This document shows positions 24,555 to 34,300 of a DNA stretch of 43,530 nt, in pieces. Origin of the DNA: Candidatus Peribacteria bacterium (lineage in GTDB: Bacteria; Patescibacteriota; Gracilibacteria; UBA1369; UBA12463); assembly GCA_943354965.1 (NCBI GenBank), contig CALRDN010000010.1, positions 1 through 43,530 on the forward strand. The letters run 5' to 3'. The number at the start of each line of letters is the position of its first letter. The first letter of the stretch is position 1. Both the position numbers and the translations under genes were made by a program. The notes under the pieces are model-generated. The model was not told the DNA's origin, did no database searches, and saw nothing but the letters and a program-made list of their open reading frames with translations.

Positions 24555-25987
24555 CAACTCCGTTCCAAATCGCACAGCATGACTTCACGCTGATAATTTT
24601 CGGAGCATCGGGCTCGCTTGCGAAATTGAAGATTTTCCCGTCACTCTACCAGTTACAGCTCGAAAAGCGCTTGCCGGTGGACTTCCGTATCGTTGGATAC
24701 GCGCGAACCGAGATGTCAGAAAAGGAATTTCACGAAGAGTTTTCGAAATCAGTACGAGAAAAATTCAAAGAAATGACCGATGAGAAAATTCTCGCGAAGG
24801 TTTTGAAAAATGTTTCGTATGTTTCCGGCCAGTACGATTCTGAGGCTGATTTTACGCGTCTGAAGGAACACATAGCCACTATAGAGGAAAAAGGGAAGTT
24901 TATGCGTCTAGCCTACTTCTCTACGCCACCATCGGTATTCGAGGCGGTTATTACGCAGCTCGGAAGAGTGAACTTCGACTCGCAAGCTTCCAAGCTTCGT
25001 CTCATTATTGAAAAACCATTTGGTTACGATCTCAAATCAGCAAAAAATCTGGAAAAAGTACTGCTCTCGAATTTCGATGAGTCGCAGTTATTTCTTCTCG
25101 ATCATTATTTAGGAAAAGAGGCAGTATTCAACCTGCTCTCTCTTCGCTACGCTAACCCAATTCTTACGACACTGATTCAGGGCGCATACGTGCGTAATAT
25201 TCAGATTAATGGATTGGAAAATCTTGGCACGGAAGGTCGCGCAAATTACTTCGAACACGTAGGATCGCTTCGGGATATGGTTCAGTCACATCTCTTCCAA
25301 ATTCTCGCATTTCTCACGATGGATCTCCCCGAAAAAATAAATTCTGAAACTATTCATCGAGGAAAGAGAAACCTCATAGAATCGCTAGTGTTAAAGGATA
25401 AGAAGGCATCAGTTGTCCGTGGACAGTACGATGGATATAGAAAAGAAAAGGACGTGGATCCGAAGTCGGATACGGAAACGTTCGCAGCTCTCAGGATATT
25501 CATAGATGAGATGCGTTGGCATAACGTTCCGGTATATTTGCGTACAGGAAAGAAAATGAAAAACCAACTCACGAGTGTAGTGATTGAGTTCAAGCCACAG
25601 GCGTTGCAGAAACTTCATAAGGACTTGGAGCCAAATAAATTGATTATCCAACTTCAGCCAAATGAGAAGATTGAATTTAGTCTCCTGACGAAGATGGGAG
25701 GATCGGAGGTGAACTTCACGCCGCTGAACACAGGTAGACCGATTTACTGCAGCGGAGACTGTCTTGATGAACATGGTCGGCTCTTGATCGAGGCGATTAA
25801 GGGCGACAAGATGCTCTTTCTCGACTTCCCGGAAATCTATGCTTCATGGGGATTTGTGGATAAGATTATTGACGCTTTTGAGGAAAACGAAATTCCGCTC
25901 ACTCACTACAAGCCAGGAACATTTGGCCCAAAGGAGTCCTATGAAATGCTCGAGCAGTATGGGCATAAGTGGCACGATATCGTATAA
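24551..25987 (+). CDS. zwf: Glucose-6-phosphate 1-dehydrogenase
   Basis: A 478-residue enzyme that oxidises glucose-6-phosphate to 6-phosphogluconolactone. The coenzyme motif GASGSLAKLKIFPSLY starts at about residue 18, RLIIEKPFG holds the conserved Lys, and DHYLGKEAV contains the substrate-binding and catalytic-histidine region (D, H, K). The C-terminal domain includes VPVYLRTGKKM and KPGTFGP. Start chosen at 24551 because ATG overlaps the gnd stop. pgl follows after 30 bp, completing the oxidative branch in one apparent operon (gnd-zwf-pgl). Confidence 0.96.
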   Translation: MTTPFQIAQHDFTLIIFGASGSLAKLKIFPSLYQLQLEKRLPVDFRIVGYARTEMSEKEFHEEFSKSVREKFKEMTDEKILAKVLKNVSYVSGQYDSEADFTRLKEHIATIEEKGKFMRLAYFSTPPSVFEAVITQLGRVNFDSQASKLRLIIEKPFGYDLKSAKNLEKVLLSNFDESQLFLLDHYLGKEAVFNLLSLRYANPILTTLIQGAYVRNIQINGLENLGTEGRANYFEHVGSLRDMVQSHLFQILAFLTMDLPEKINSETIHRGKRNLIESLVLKDKKASVVRGQYDGYRKEKDVDPKSDTETFAALRIFIDEMRWHNVPVYLRTGKKMKNQLTSVVIEFKPQALQKLHKDLEPNKLIIQLQPNEKIEFSLLTKMGGSEVNFTPLNTGRPIYCSGDCLDEHGRLLIEAIKGDKMLFLDFPEIYASWGFVDKIIDAFEENEIPLTHYKPGTFGPKESYEMLEQYGHKWHDIV

Positions 25988-26017
25988 AGAATTTCATATT
26001 TTTTCAAAAAAATATCT

Positions 26018-26731
26018 ATGATTGAGCATGTATATCAAACGAAAGATGAACATGAATTTTTGGAGAAAACATCCATACATCTTCTTGAAAAGATTCACGA
26101 GACTCTCGCGAAACAGGATTTTTGCAGATTAGGTCTCTCGGGTGGATCTACGACAAAGAGGCTCTATCATAGGCTTTCTGAGCTGCATATTCCTTGGGAA
26201 AAGATGATTCTGATCGTTCTTGATGAGCGAAATGTACCGCTCAACGATGCGTATAGTAATTATGGCATGATTCGTGATGAGCTTTTTGGGGCAATCAAGA
26301 TTCCCCAAGAGCAGATTATTTTTTTCGACACATCGCTTGGGTATGATTCCGCTGTTCTCTCAGCCGAGCAGAAACTTATTCATCTGAAGCAGGGGCGAAC
26401 GCCAATATTCGACCATCTCATTCTCGGCGTTGGTCCTGATGGCCATATCGCATCGATTTTTCCAGATTCACCAGACCAAAATACTGTCCAGAAGGGCTTT
26501 CTCACGATGAAAACACACACATTAGCTTTTGACGTGAGTGAGCGCATGACGGTTACGATGGAGGCTCTTACGTCCTGCACCTCGGCCACGCTTCTCGTCT
26601 CCGGCCACGAAAAAGCCCGCGTCCTCCACGCAATAATGAGCAACACCGGAGCGATCGAAGGTCAAAACAGCCTTCCAATCATGGAATTCGTCTCAAAAGT
26701 TCCGACAACGGTATTTGCGATGAATGTGTAG
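26018..26731 (+). CDS. pgl: 6-phosphogluconolactonase
   Basis: A 237-residue DevB-type lactonase that opens 6-phosphogluconolactone to 6-phosphogluconate. LGLSGGSTTKRLY (about 38-50) binds phosphate, VLDERNVPLNDAYSNYGMIR matches the D-E-R-x-V-P block, and LGVGPDGHIASIFPDS holds the catalytic Asp-Gly-His. It is the third gene of the oxidative pentose phosphate set. The end lies 12 bp from the stop of the convergent transketolase gene, with no obvious terminator between. Confidence 0.94.
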   Translation: MIEHVYQTKDEHEFLEKTSIHLLEKIHETLAKQDFCRLGLSGGSTTKRLYHRLSELHIPWEKMILIVLDERNVPLNDAYSNYGMIRDELFGAIKIPQEQIIFFDTSLGYDSAVLSAEQKLIHLKQGRTPIFDHLILGVGPDGHIASIFPDSPDQNTVQKGFLTMKTHTLAFDVSERMTVTMEALTSCTSATLLVSGHEKARVLHAIMSNTGAIEGQNSLPIMEFVSKVPTTVFAMNV

Positions 26732-26743
26732 CGAGAGTGAAGC

Positions 26744-28717
26744 TTATATTTTCGCCTTCATCAACTTCTCCACTTCTTTGGTAATATGTGCGATACCGAG
26801 GCCCGCCTCCTCGTACAACTCGTCGGCGGTCCCACTCAGCTGATATGCTCTCACTCCCATAGTCGCAAACGGCACATTGACCTCTTCGTCCTTGAGAGCT
26901 GCATTTGTAAGCATACCCAAGCCAATCTGCGGCTCATGATCTTCGATAGTTAGAACCGCTCCTGTTTTCTTGGCACTCTTCGCAACGGTCTCAGTATCAA
27001 ATGGCTTGAGCGAGCTCACTACAACGATTTCCACATCGACCGTGCCGGAAAGTAACTCTCGCACTCGCAATGCTCTCTCGACCATCGGTCCCGAAGCCAC
27101 AATCGTGACATCCTTACCGCTTCTCAAAATATCCGCTTTCCCAATTTTAAATTCGTACTCTCCTCCGAAAAAAGCACTACCATCTTCTGCAGTGAGAATA
27201 GGCAATTTGGAACGACCCATGCGGACATACACATTTCCATAGACACTCGCCACTCGACGAATAATTCTATCGCACTGATTGGCATCAGCAGGCTCAAAAA
27301 TAGATGTATGGAAAAATCCTAGGAAAGAACTGATATCGTCAATAGCCTGATGTGTTGGTCCATCTTCACCTACGGACAAACCGCAGTGCGTAGACACCAT
27401 CTTGGCATTCGTCTCATTGATATCATTCACACGCGCCTGATCTTTTGCCCTACTCGTCATAAACGCACCAAACGTTGAGCAGAAGGGGATAAATCCTCGC
27501 AAACTTAAACCTCCAGCCGCACTCACCATGTGTTGTTCGGCAATTCCGCACTCGATATGCCGCTCAGGGAAGGCCTTCTTCACGCCATCGGTTTTTACCG
27601 ATCCTGCGAGATCGGCAGTCATGGCAACGACATTCATATTCAATCCGGCCAAATCAGTTAACGCATTTCCATAGGCACCACGGCAATCAAACATTTCTTT
27701 TCCGACCGGATACTCTTTCGGCGTACCTACGTTAAATCCCTCAACTACTGAGCCATTTTTAACAAAATCGTAACTAAAGATTTTATCCTTCAAACTTCCT
27801 CCAAAACCAGCCAAGAAATCCGAAATAGCCCCTACCCCACTTTCATCAACAACAAGCTCGCCCAATGCCTTCTCGGTAAGTTCTTTATTGGTAGTATTTC
27901 CATGCCAGCTCGATTTTCCCGCATCGGCCTCTGACTCCATGAAGCTCACACCCTTGCCCATAATCGTATGAGCAATCAAGCAGACGGGCTTGCCCCTCTC
28001 GCCACTCGCGCCATCAACGCCGGACATCATTTGCATCGCCTTTGCCTTCGATAAGGCATTCCACATCGCCTGATAATCATGTCCATCTACCTCGATAACC
28101 TCCCATCCTGCCGCGCGATAGTGCCCGGATATATTGGTCGGCATCACGGAATCCAATGATGCGCTGAGTTGAAGTTTATTATAATCAATGAACAGCACTA
28201 GATTAGAAAGCGCATACTTACTGGCAAAATTCATCATCTCATAAGCCTGTCCCTCTTGCTGCTCTCCATCACCCATGAGTAAATAAACAGACTCAGTAGA
28301 TTTTTTTAAATGATTCCCAAGGGCAAAAGCGCTCGCTACGCTCGCGCCAACCCCAAGAGGTCCCGTGGAGTAATGAACACCACGAACTTTTCTATTTACA
28401 TGTCCCTCGAATACATCCGAAGGCTTACGGAAAAGCCGAATGGCCCGTTCCTTGTCCACAACGCCTAGCTCACCCAAAATAGCATAAACGGCAGGGGAGA
28501 CGTGCCCATTGGATACAACTACCGGTTCGTTTGAGCCACTAATAACAAAAGCATACAAAAGTGAGAGATAATCCATCACCGAGAGCGATCCACCCGGATG
28601 ACCTGACTGAGCGTTCGAAGTCATCTCAATAATTGAGCGACGGCAGGCCGTAGAGAGGGTTTGAAGAAAGGAAATATGTTCTTCACTAAGTGGTTCGCCT
28701 AAGTTTGGAATATTCAT
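26744..28717 (-). CDS. tkt: Transketolase (single-chain)
   Basis: A 657-residue ThDP enzyme that moves two-carbon units between pentose, erythrose, fructose and sedoheptulose phosphates. The N-terminal half has SGHPGGSLSVMDYLSLLY, NGHVSPAVYAILGELG and the ThDP motif MGDGEQQEGQAYEM. The pyrimidine domain has AEQHMVSAAGGLSLRG with the catalytic Glu, STFGAFMTSRAKDQAR, and GLSVGEDGPTHQAIDD. Many CPR and archaeal transketolases are split in two chains; this one is continuous. It is the last gene of the tal-pgi-tkt operon, 18 bp after pgi. Confidence 0.95.
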   Translation of the reverse strand: MNIPNLGEPLSEEHISFLQTLSTACRRSIIEMTSNAQSGHPGGSLSVMDYLSLLYAFVISGSNEPVVVSNGHVSPAVYAILGELGVVDKERAIRLFRKPSDVFEGHVNRKVRGVHYSTGPLGVGASVASAFALGNHLKKSTESVYLLMGDGEQQEGQAYEMMNFASKYALSNLVLFIDYNKLQLSASLDSVMPTNISGHYRAAGWEVIEVDGHDYQAMWNALSKAKAMQMMSGVDGASGERGKPVCLIAHTIMGKGVSFMESEADAGKSSWHGNTTNKELTEKALGELVVDESGVGAISDFLAGFGGSLKDKIFSYDFVKNGSVVEGFNVGTPKEYPVGKEMFDCRGAYGNALTDLAGLNMNVVAMTADLAGSVKTDGVKKAFPERHIECGIAEQHMVSAAGGLSLRGFIPFCSTFGAFMTSRAKDQARVNDINETNAKMVSTHCGLSVGEDGPTHQAIDDISSFLGFFHTSIFEPADANQCDRIIRRVASVYGNVYVRMGRSKLPILTAEDGSAFFGGEYEFKIGKADILRSGKDVTIVASGPMVERALRVRELLSGTVDVEIVVVSSLKPFDTETVAKSAKKTGAVLTIEDHEPQIGLGMLTNAALKDEEVNVPFATMGVRAYQLSGTADELYEEAGLGIAHITKEVEKLMKAKI

Positions 28718-28735
28718 GGGCAGACTATATAGATT

Positions 28736-30052
28736 CTAATGGGAATCAAGCAACATCTTTTTCGTTAAAACTTTCCCCAGCTCAACACCCGGCTGGTTAT
28801 AGGCATCGATACCATACATCTCACCCAAAAAAGCGATACTACCCTCCAGCATGACAAAAAGTTCGCCTAGGCTTTCTTCGGATATACGATCCAGTGAAAT
28901 ATTGGCTGTTGGCCTATCGTATTGTGTAAGTGCCTCCTGCGTGGCCTTTTGTTCGGTATGCATTAAGTCTGCAAACGAAACTCCACCCAAGAAAGAAAAT
29001 GCCTGTTCATGTATACCAACCTTCGGAATAGAAACAGCGGATCGAAATGTTTTGGTCTCAAGAAAAAGAATGAGTTTATCGTAAGGACCCTCATTATAAA
29101 GCTGAACTTGAGAGTGCTGGTCGGTGACTCCAAGTGCCTTGATGGGCGTTAATCCGGTATGGACGGTCTTGCCCTCTCGATTAACGGCCTTCCCGATGCT
29201 CTCGGCCAGGAGCTGTCGATACCAGTCAGCAACAGAGTAAAGTGCTGAAGAATAAGCCATCATGACCGTAGTAGTGACGCCGTATCGCAGCTGGAGGAGA
29301 TATTGAGCCCGAGCCAACTGGTATGCTGAATTATCTTCTGTCTTTGCTGATAAAAACGCATCAGCACCCTTACTCGCACCCTTTAGTAGCTTCAGAATAT
29401 CAATCCCAATAAGTGCTGCGGGAAGTAGTCCAACCGCCGTCAAAACAGAAAATCGACCCCCCACATTATCAGGAATAGGGAAGTTCACAAAACCCTCACG
29501 CCGAGCTTCTTCCCTGAGGAATCCCTTCTCTAAATCCGTCACCATAACAAAATGTCGCGCATAGGAGGCTCCTTTGACGGCCTTCTTCATTTTTCTCTTA
29601 TAATAAAGATACTGTGCCACGGTCTCCGGAGTCGTTCCCGACTTACTGATAACGACAAATAATGTCTTCGGGTAGTCAAGAATGGAGTCTAGATTTGCGA
29701 TAAGTTCAGGATCAACATTATCAAGTATATGGAGTTGAGGTCCTCCTCTTTTTTTTCCGGAAATCTGATTCCAAGACAAAGGTTTGAGGGCTTGCATAAG
29801 CGCCGTAACTCCGAGGGCAGATCCTCCGATGCCCAGCACAACGACATGCTCAAATGATCCGCGAACTTTCTTTGCATACTTCAAAATATCTTTCGTAGCA
29901 TCAGAGGGGTGTGCTATGTCCAAAAATCCCTGCCTTCGACGCTGAATATCTTGAAGATATCCGCGCAAAAGTTGACCGGAAGAAAGAATCTCTTTCTGCT
30001 TCAAGCCATGTGTCTTAAGGGTGTGGAGATGTTTTAGGGAAAGACCAACCAT
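28736..30052 (-). CDS. pgi: Glucose-6-phosphate isomerase
   Basis: A 438-residue enzyme of the shorter bacterial (Bacillus-like) type that interconverts glucose-6-P and fructose-6-P. VVLGIGGSALG (about 69-79) and VVISKSGTTPET bind phosphate. NVGGRFSVLTAVGLLPA matches the P-GI signature, GKTVHTGLTPIKALGVTDQHSQVQL holds the catalytic Glu/His area, and QPGVELGK near the C-terminus carries the catalytic Lys. It is 9 bp after tal and 18 bp before tkt. This places return of fructose-6-P to glucose-6-P alongside the non-oxidative branch, useful for cycling carbon. Confidence 0.95.
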   Translation of the reverse strand: MVGLSLKHLHTLKTHGLKQKEILSSGQLLRGYLQDIQRRRQGFLDIAHPSDATKDILKYAKKVRGSFEHVVVLGIGGSALGVTALMQALKPLSWNQISGKKRGGPQLHILDNVDPELIANLDSILDYPKTLFVVISKSGTTPETVAQYLYYKRKMKKAVKGASYARHFVMVTDLEKGFLREEARREGFVNFPIPDNVGGRFSVLTAVGLLPAALIGIDILKLLKGASKGADAFLSAKTEDNSAYQLARAQYLLQLRYGVTTTVMMAYSSALYSVADWYRQLLAESIGKAVNREGKTVHTGLTPIKALGVTDQHSQVQLYNEGPYDKLILFLETKTFRSAVSIPKVGIHEQAFSFLGGVSFADLMHTEQKATQEALTQYDRPTANISLDRISEESLGELFVMLEGSIAFLGEMYGIDAYNQPGVELGKVLTKKMLLDSH

Positions 30053-30061
30053 AATAAAGGA

Positions 30062-30742
30062 TCATTTTTTAGAAGTTTTTTTCACTGCTGGCCCCTTAGC
30101 TTTTGAGGCTATATCCCAATCGGCAAGAAATTTTTTGATTCCCACATCGGTGAGTGGGTGCTGGAAAAGTTTCACAAAAATAGCATACGGGACGGTGCAA
30201 ATATGAGCACCCAGAATAGCCGCCTCGGTAACATGACGAGGATGTCGCACACTAGCGACGATTATTTCCGTCTTGAACTCATACTCTCTATATATATCGG
30301 TAATTTCTTCAATAAGCGTCATGCCATCCTGGCCGGCATCATCCAGTCTTCCTATAAAAGGACTTACAAAGGTAGCACCAGCCTTTGCAGCCAATAGCGC
30401 CTGATTAGCCGAAAAGACGAGAGTAATATTAACTTTTATCCCTTTTGAACGTAAATAGCGGCAAGCTTTGAGTCCATTTGGGGTCATCGGTAGCTTCACG
30501 CAGATGTTTTTCGCCCACTTGCTGTAGGCTAAGCCTTCCTTGATCATTCCTTCATAATCTAAGGATATGACCTCGGCGCTAACGGGACCTTCAACCAGCT
30601 TTGCGATAGCTTTGATACGAGATTCAAAATCAACACCTTCTAGCGCAACAAGTGTAGGATTGGTAGTGACTCCATCCAAAAGGCCAAGGGAAGCCGCGTC
30701 GGCGATCTCTTGGATATTGGCGGTATCGAGGAATAGTTTCAT
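30062..30742 (-). CDS. tal: Transaldolase (TalC/FSA-like short type)
   Basis: From the ATG at 30742 the protein has 226 residues. It belongs to the short transaldolase subfamily (MipB/TalC) that moves a dihydroxyacetone unit between sedoheptulose-7-P and glyceraldehyde-3-P. Seen are [24 protein letters not shown], the Schiff-base lysine in [30 protein letters not shown] and ASVRHPRHV. The residue pattern cannot firmly separate transaldolase from fructose-6-phosphate aldolase. Next to pgi and tkt, transaldolase is more likely. A basic tail of about 12 residues ([11 protein letters not shown]) exceeds the family core. It is the first gene of its operon. Confidence 0.92.
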   Translation of the reverse strand: MKLFLDTANIQEIADAASLGLLDGVTTNPTLVALEGVDFESRIKAIAKLVEGPVSAEVISLDYEGMIKEGLAYSKWAKNICVKLPMTPNGLKACRYLRSKGIKVNITLVFSANQALLAAKAGATFVSPFIGRLDDAGQDGMTLIEEITDIYREYEFKTEIIVASVRHPRHVTEAAILGAHICTVPYAIFVKLFQHPLTDVGIKKFLADWDIASKAKGPAVKKTSKK

Positions 30743-30797
30743 GAGCAAAATATACTCTTATTCAAAGCAGGATTCCACTCAAAATCGTAAATGAAAC

Positions 30798-31052
30798 TTA
30801 CGCTGTAGCTCGAGCCAAAAGTGACTTCTTTCTAGCGGCGTTGTTCTTGTGAATGATATTCTTCTTCATGGCCGTGTCGATGACAGAAAAGGCCTTAGGA
30901 AGCATCGTAATAGCAGCAGCCTTGCCGGAATCCTTTGCGACTTTCAGTACGTCCTTGACGGCCTTCTTGAGGTCTGCACGTGTCTTGTAGTTGCGTACTT
31001 TAGCCTTGAGAGACTGACGCATGGACTTCTTGGAAGCTGAAAGATTAGGCAT
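30798..31052 (-). CDS. rpsT: 30S ribosomal protein S20
   Basis: From the ATG at 31052 the protein has 84 residues and is rich in Lys, Ala and Arg, as S20 is. It starts MPNLSASKKSMRQSLKAKVRN and ends HKNNAARKKSLLARA, both recognisable S20 ends. It binds 16S rRNA helices h9 and h44. The longer frame back to 31133 would cover its own promoter, so the start at 31052 is preferred. tal begins 55 bp downstream. A weak CGTAA/TTACG hairpin with TTTT lies between, so some read-through is possible. Confidence 0.94.
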   Translation of the reverse strand: MPNLSASKKSMRQSLKAKVRNYKTRADLKKAVKDVLKVAKDSGKAAAITMLPKAFSVIDTAMKKNIIHKNNAARKKSLLARATA

Positions 31053-31085
31053 AGAGGGATCGTTTTTCAAAAATAAAGCAGACCA

Positions 31086-31114
31086 AATATAGTGATGGTA
31101 GAGCCTGATGTCAA
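31086..31114 (-). promoter_or_regulatory. rpsT promoter
   Basis: Minus strand: perfect TTGACA (31109-31114), 17-bp spacer, TATATT (31086-31091). The -10 box ends 33 bp before the ATG at 31052. Confidence 0.8.
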
Positions 31115-31276
31115 ATATATTTGCATAAAGCACCTCAATTCATGAAAAATTCAACAATTATTAAGGAAAATGTCATGGTTTTGTAACTTTTGTAGTGTAC
31201 AACGTGTATAGGAAGTTACATATGAGTCTAAATAATAGAGATATAAAGCTCGCAGAAAAAAACAATTACAAAAATG

Positions 31277-31306
31277 TTGACAAGAATAGGAATGTTAGTA
31301 TAGAAT
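31277..31306 (+). promoter_or_regulatory. Promoter of the giant SLH gene
   Basis: Perfect TTGACA (31277-31282), 18-bp spacer, TAGAAT (31301-31306); TATAGA at 31299 with a 16-bp spacer is the other reading. The TTG codon at 31314 would fall at the transcription start, while the ATG at 31338 gives the usual 31-bp distance. The rest of the gap back to the rpsT promoter (31115-31276) is AT-rich with no supported gene. Confidence 0.75.
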
Positions 31307-31337
31307 CATCACCTTGCATCATTATTTCATTACTTTT

Positions 31338-34300
31338 ATGCACATGCAAAATGTAAACACACGCAGATTGGCGACGAAGATTCTTTCATCGCTCGTAGCT
31401 CTTACTCTCGTTCTTCAGCCAATGGTTGCCGGTGCAACTGCTGTCTCTGATTCATGGTTGGATATGATCAATGGATCATCTTCTACTATTGGTACAGCTG
31501 CTGCAGCACCTCAGTATCCAGGCGTCTCGAACGTTTCTGCATCTAAGTGGAAAGTAACAGCACCAGATACAACTGTTATTACCTATACGCTTGATGCCTA
31601 TGCATCAAATCTTCAGGTAAATGTATATGCAAACAACACGACATACCCTTCAGCAACTCTTTATAACGCTTACCAAAATGCAGGAACATATACTGCAAAC
31701 TGGAGCGTTACATCTGGTACAGCTGCTGGAACGTACAAGGTTGAGGTCAAGGCGACAAACGCACTTGGTGTCACAGCAGTAAGTTCAACGAAAGTTTACG
31801 TTGTACCTAGCGCCTCAAAAGCAACAACACTTACGAATGTGACTGTTTCTCCATCAGTATTCTCAATGGGACAGTTCACAACCGTTGCATTCACAACAGA
31901 CGTTGCATCACTTGTTACTGTTAATGTTATGCCGGTTGGATACACGGCCACAACAGAGCCGGTCTTTTCTGAGGATGTTTTGATGTCCTCAGCAGGTTCA
32001 CGATCAGTCACATGGGATGGTACAGGCAAGAATGGTTCATATGTATCTGCAGCTGACTATGTAGTACTTGTTGCAGCTCTTAATGATAAGGCTGGTGTAT
32101 TCTCTCCAGAAAAGACAGTTCGATTTAACGGTCAGGGATATACTCCAATCGCCGTTGGACCAGGTGTCTCAATCTTTGAGGTCTCACCACTTGCATTCGA
32201 CTCTGTAAACGCAACTCTCACGGTTAAGTATAATCTTGACGCTCAGGCTACAATTACCGTCACAGTCAAAAATCAATATGGCGCTACCGTCTACACGGAA
32301 ACGAAAGCAGCCAGTACAACTCAAATTGGATTCAACCAATATAGCTACAATGGTTCTGTAACAACAGTTGCTGACCAGGGTCAGACAGCTCCATATGCTA
32401 AGAACGGATCTTATACGGTATCTGTTACAGCTCAGAATACTGCTGGTACATCAACAGACTCTAGGAGCTTCACAGTCATCAACAACCCAACACAGACGGT
32501 TATTCAGACTGTTACAGCTACAATTTCTAACACTACATTCACTCCAAGCCCATTCTACGTTCAGACTCAGAATGCAACAGTAAGCTACACATTATCTGCT
32601 AATGCTTCTACAGAATTCAACGTCTTCAGCAATGGATCACTCGTCTACACAACAGGCAAGGTAAACAAGAATGCCGGTTCGAACTCAACCGTGTACTCAG
32701 GCTACAATCAGAGCGGATCACTTCTTCCATCTGGAGCCTACACATACGATGTTCGTCTCTACGACGCATCAGGTGTATTCATAGCACAGTCACCGAATGG
32801 TTCATTCCAGGTTGTTAACAACCCAATCGTCGTTCCATCAACCACAATCTCAAACACCACATTCACACCTTACACATTCTACGTAAAAAACCAGAATGCA
32901 ACGGTTAGCTACAATCTCAGCGCAAATGCAATTACAGAATTTAATGTCTTCAAAAATGGTGGACTTGTATATACATCAGGCAAGGTAAGCAAGAACGCAG
33001 GTTCAAACTCAACTATCTACACAGGCTACAATCAGAGCGGATCATTGCTTCCGTCTGGAGCATACACCTACGATGTTCGTCTTTACGACGCATCAGGTGC
33101 ATTCACGACACAGTCACCAGTTGGTTCATTCCAGGTTATCAATGATGTAACTCCTCCGGTAACACCAAAGCCATACTTCTCATTAGTTTCATTCACTCCA
33201 AGTCCATTCTACGTAAAGACTCAGAACGCTATCGTAAGCTTCAGTCTTTCCACAAGTGGATCGACACGTTTGAACGTATTCACGAGCGGCGGTGCACAGG
33301 TGTACTCCGGTACACAGACAAATATGAGTGCAGGTGCAAACAGTATTGTCTACCAGGGTTTCAACAACAGCAATACACTTCTTCCTACCGGTAGCTACAG
33401 CTATCAATTGGTAAGCTACGCTACGACAGGTGAGCAGGTTGATACATCAAATGGTTCATTCCAGGTTGTGAACGACCCAATCGTTGTTCCTCCTACGAAT
33501 ACAACTCCATTCTTCCAATCAGTAAATTTCGCACCATCAACTTTTGATGTCCGAAGTACGAACGCAAGTGTTTCATTCTCTCTTCAGAATAGTGGATATA
33601 TCGCTTTCAGAGTTGAAGACTTGAACGGAAACACAGTCTACAACATGTCTAACCTTGGAAACATCACGTACCTTCCAAATATGACACAGACACTTACCTA
33701 CACAGGAGTTAACAACAGCGGTTCACTACTTCCTGCAGGAACATATAAGTATGTTATCAGCTCTACGGCAGCAGTAGGAACAGGTACAGATATGAAGTCA
33801 GGATATTTCACAGCGGTCAATAACGGAGTAACACCTCCACCTTCATACGACGTGATCTCTTCATACAACTTCGCGCCGTCTTCATTTGACCCACGATACT
33901 CATCAGCAACAGTTTCATTCACACTTGTAGACCCAGTATTCGTTGTCTTCCGAACAGAAGATCTCAATGGAAATACACGATATGAGAAATCAACATTCTT
34001 CTCAAGCGGTTACAATAGCTTCTTGTATGACGGTCGTGATAGCAGCGGAAACATACTCGCAAATGCTACATATACGTATAAACTTCTTGTCTTCAAGGCA
34101 AATAGCACGCTCGAGGCTAAGCAAGGTAGTTTCACTATCACGGGCCAAGTTCAGCCACCTCAGCCACCGGTAAACGCACCAGTTATCTCCGGTCAGTTCG
34201 TTACGCCAAATCCATACAACCCGGAGCAGGGACCATTGAGATTGAACTACACACTTTCTGCTCAGGCATATTCAACCGCAACCATCTTGAAGGACAACAA

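Noticed and set aside
23142-24587. Recoded TGA (Gly, code 25) as in Gracilibacteria
   Set aside because: gnd ends at TGA at its normal length and overlaps the zwf ATG; the mini-zincin also ends at TGA over the hemW start. Genes have normal lengths with TGA as stop.
31314-31337. TTG start for the giant SLH gene
   Set aside because: It lies about 7 bp after the -10 box and adds residues before a good signal peptide; the ATG at 31338 fits better.
31053-31337. Small RNA or extra gene in the rpsT/SLH gap
   Set aside because: Only two opposed promoters and AT-rich filler are seen; no terminator-bounded structure supports an RNA gene.
31222-31356. A 44-codon ORF before the giant SLH gene
   Set aside because: It covers the promoter and overlaps the start of the real gene in another frame, with no recognisable protein pattern.
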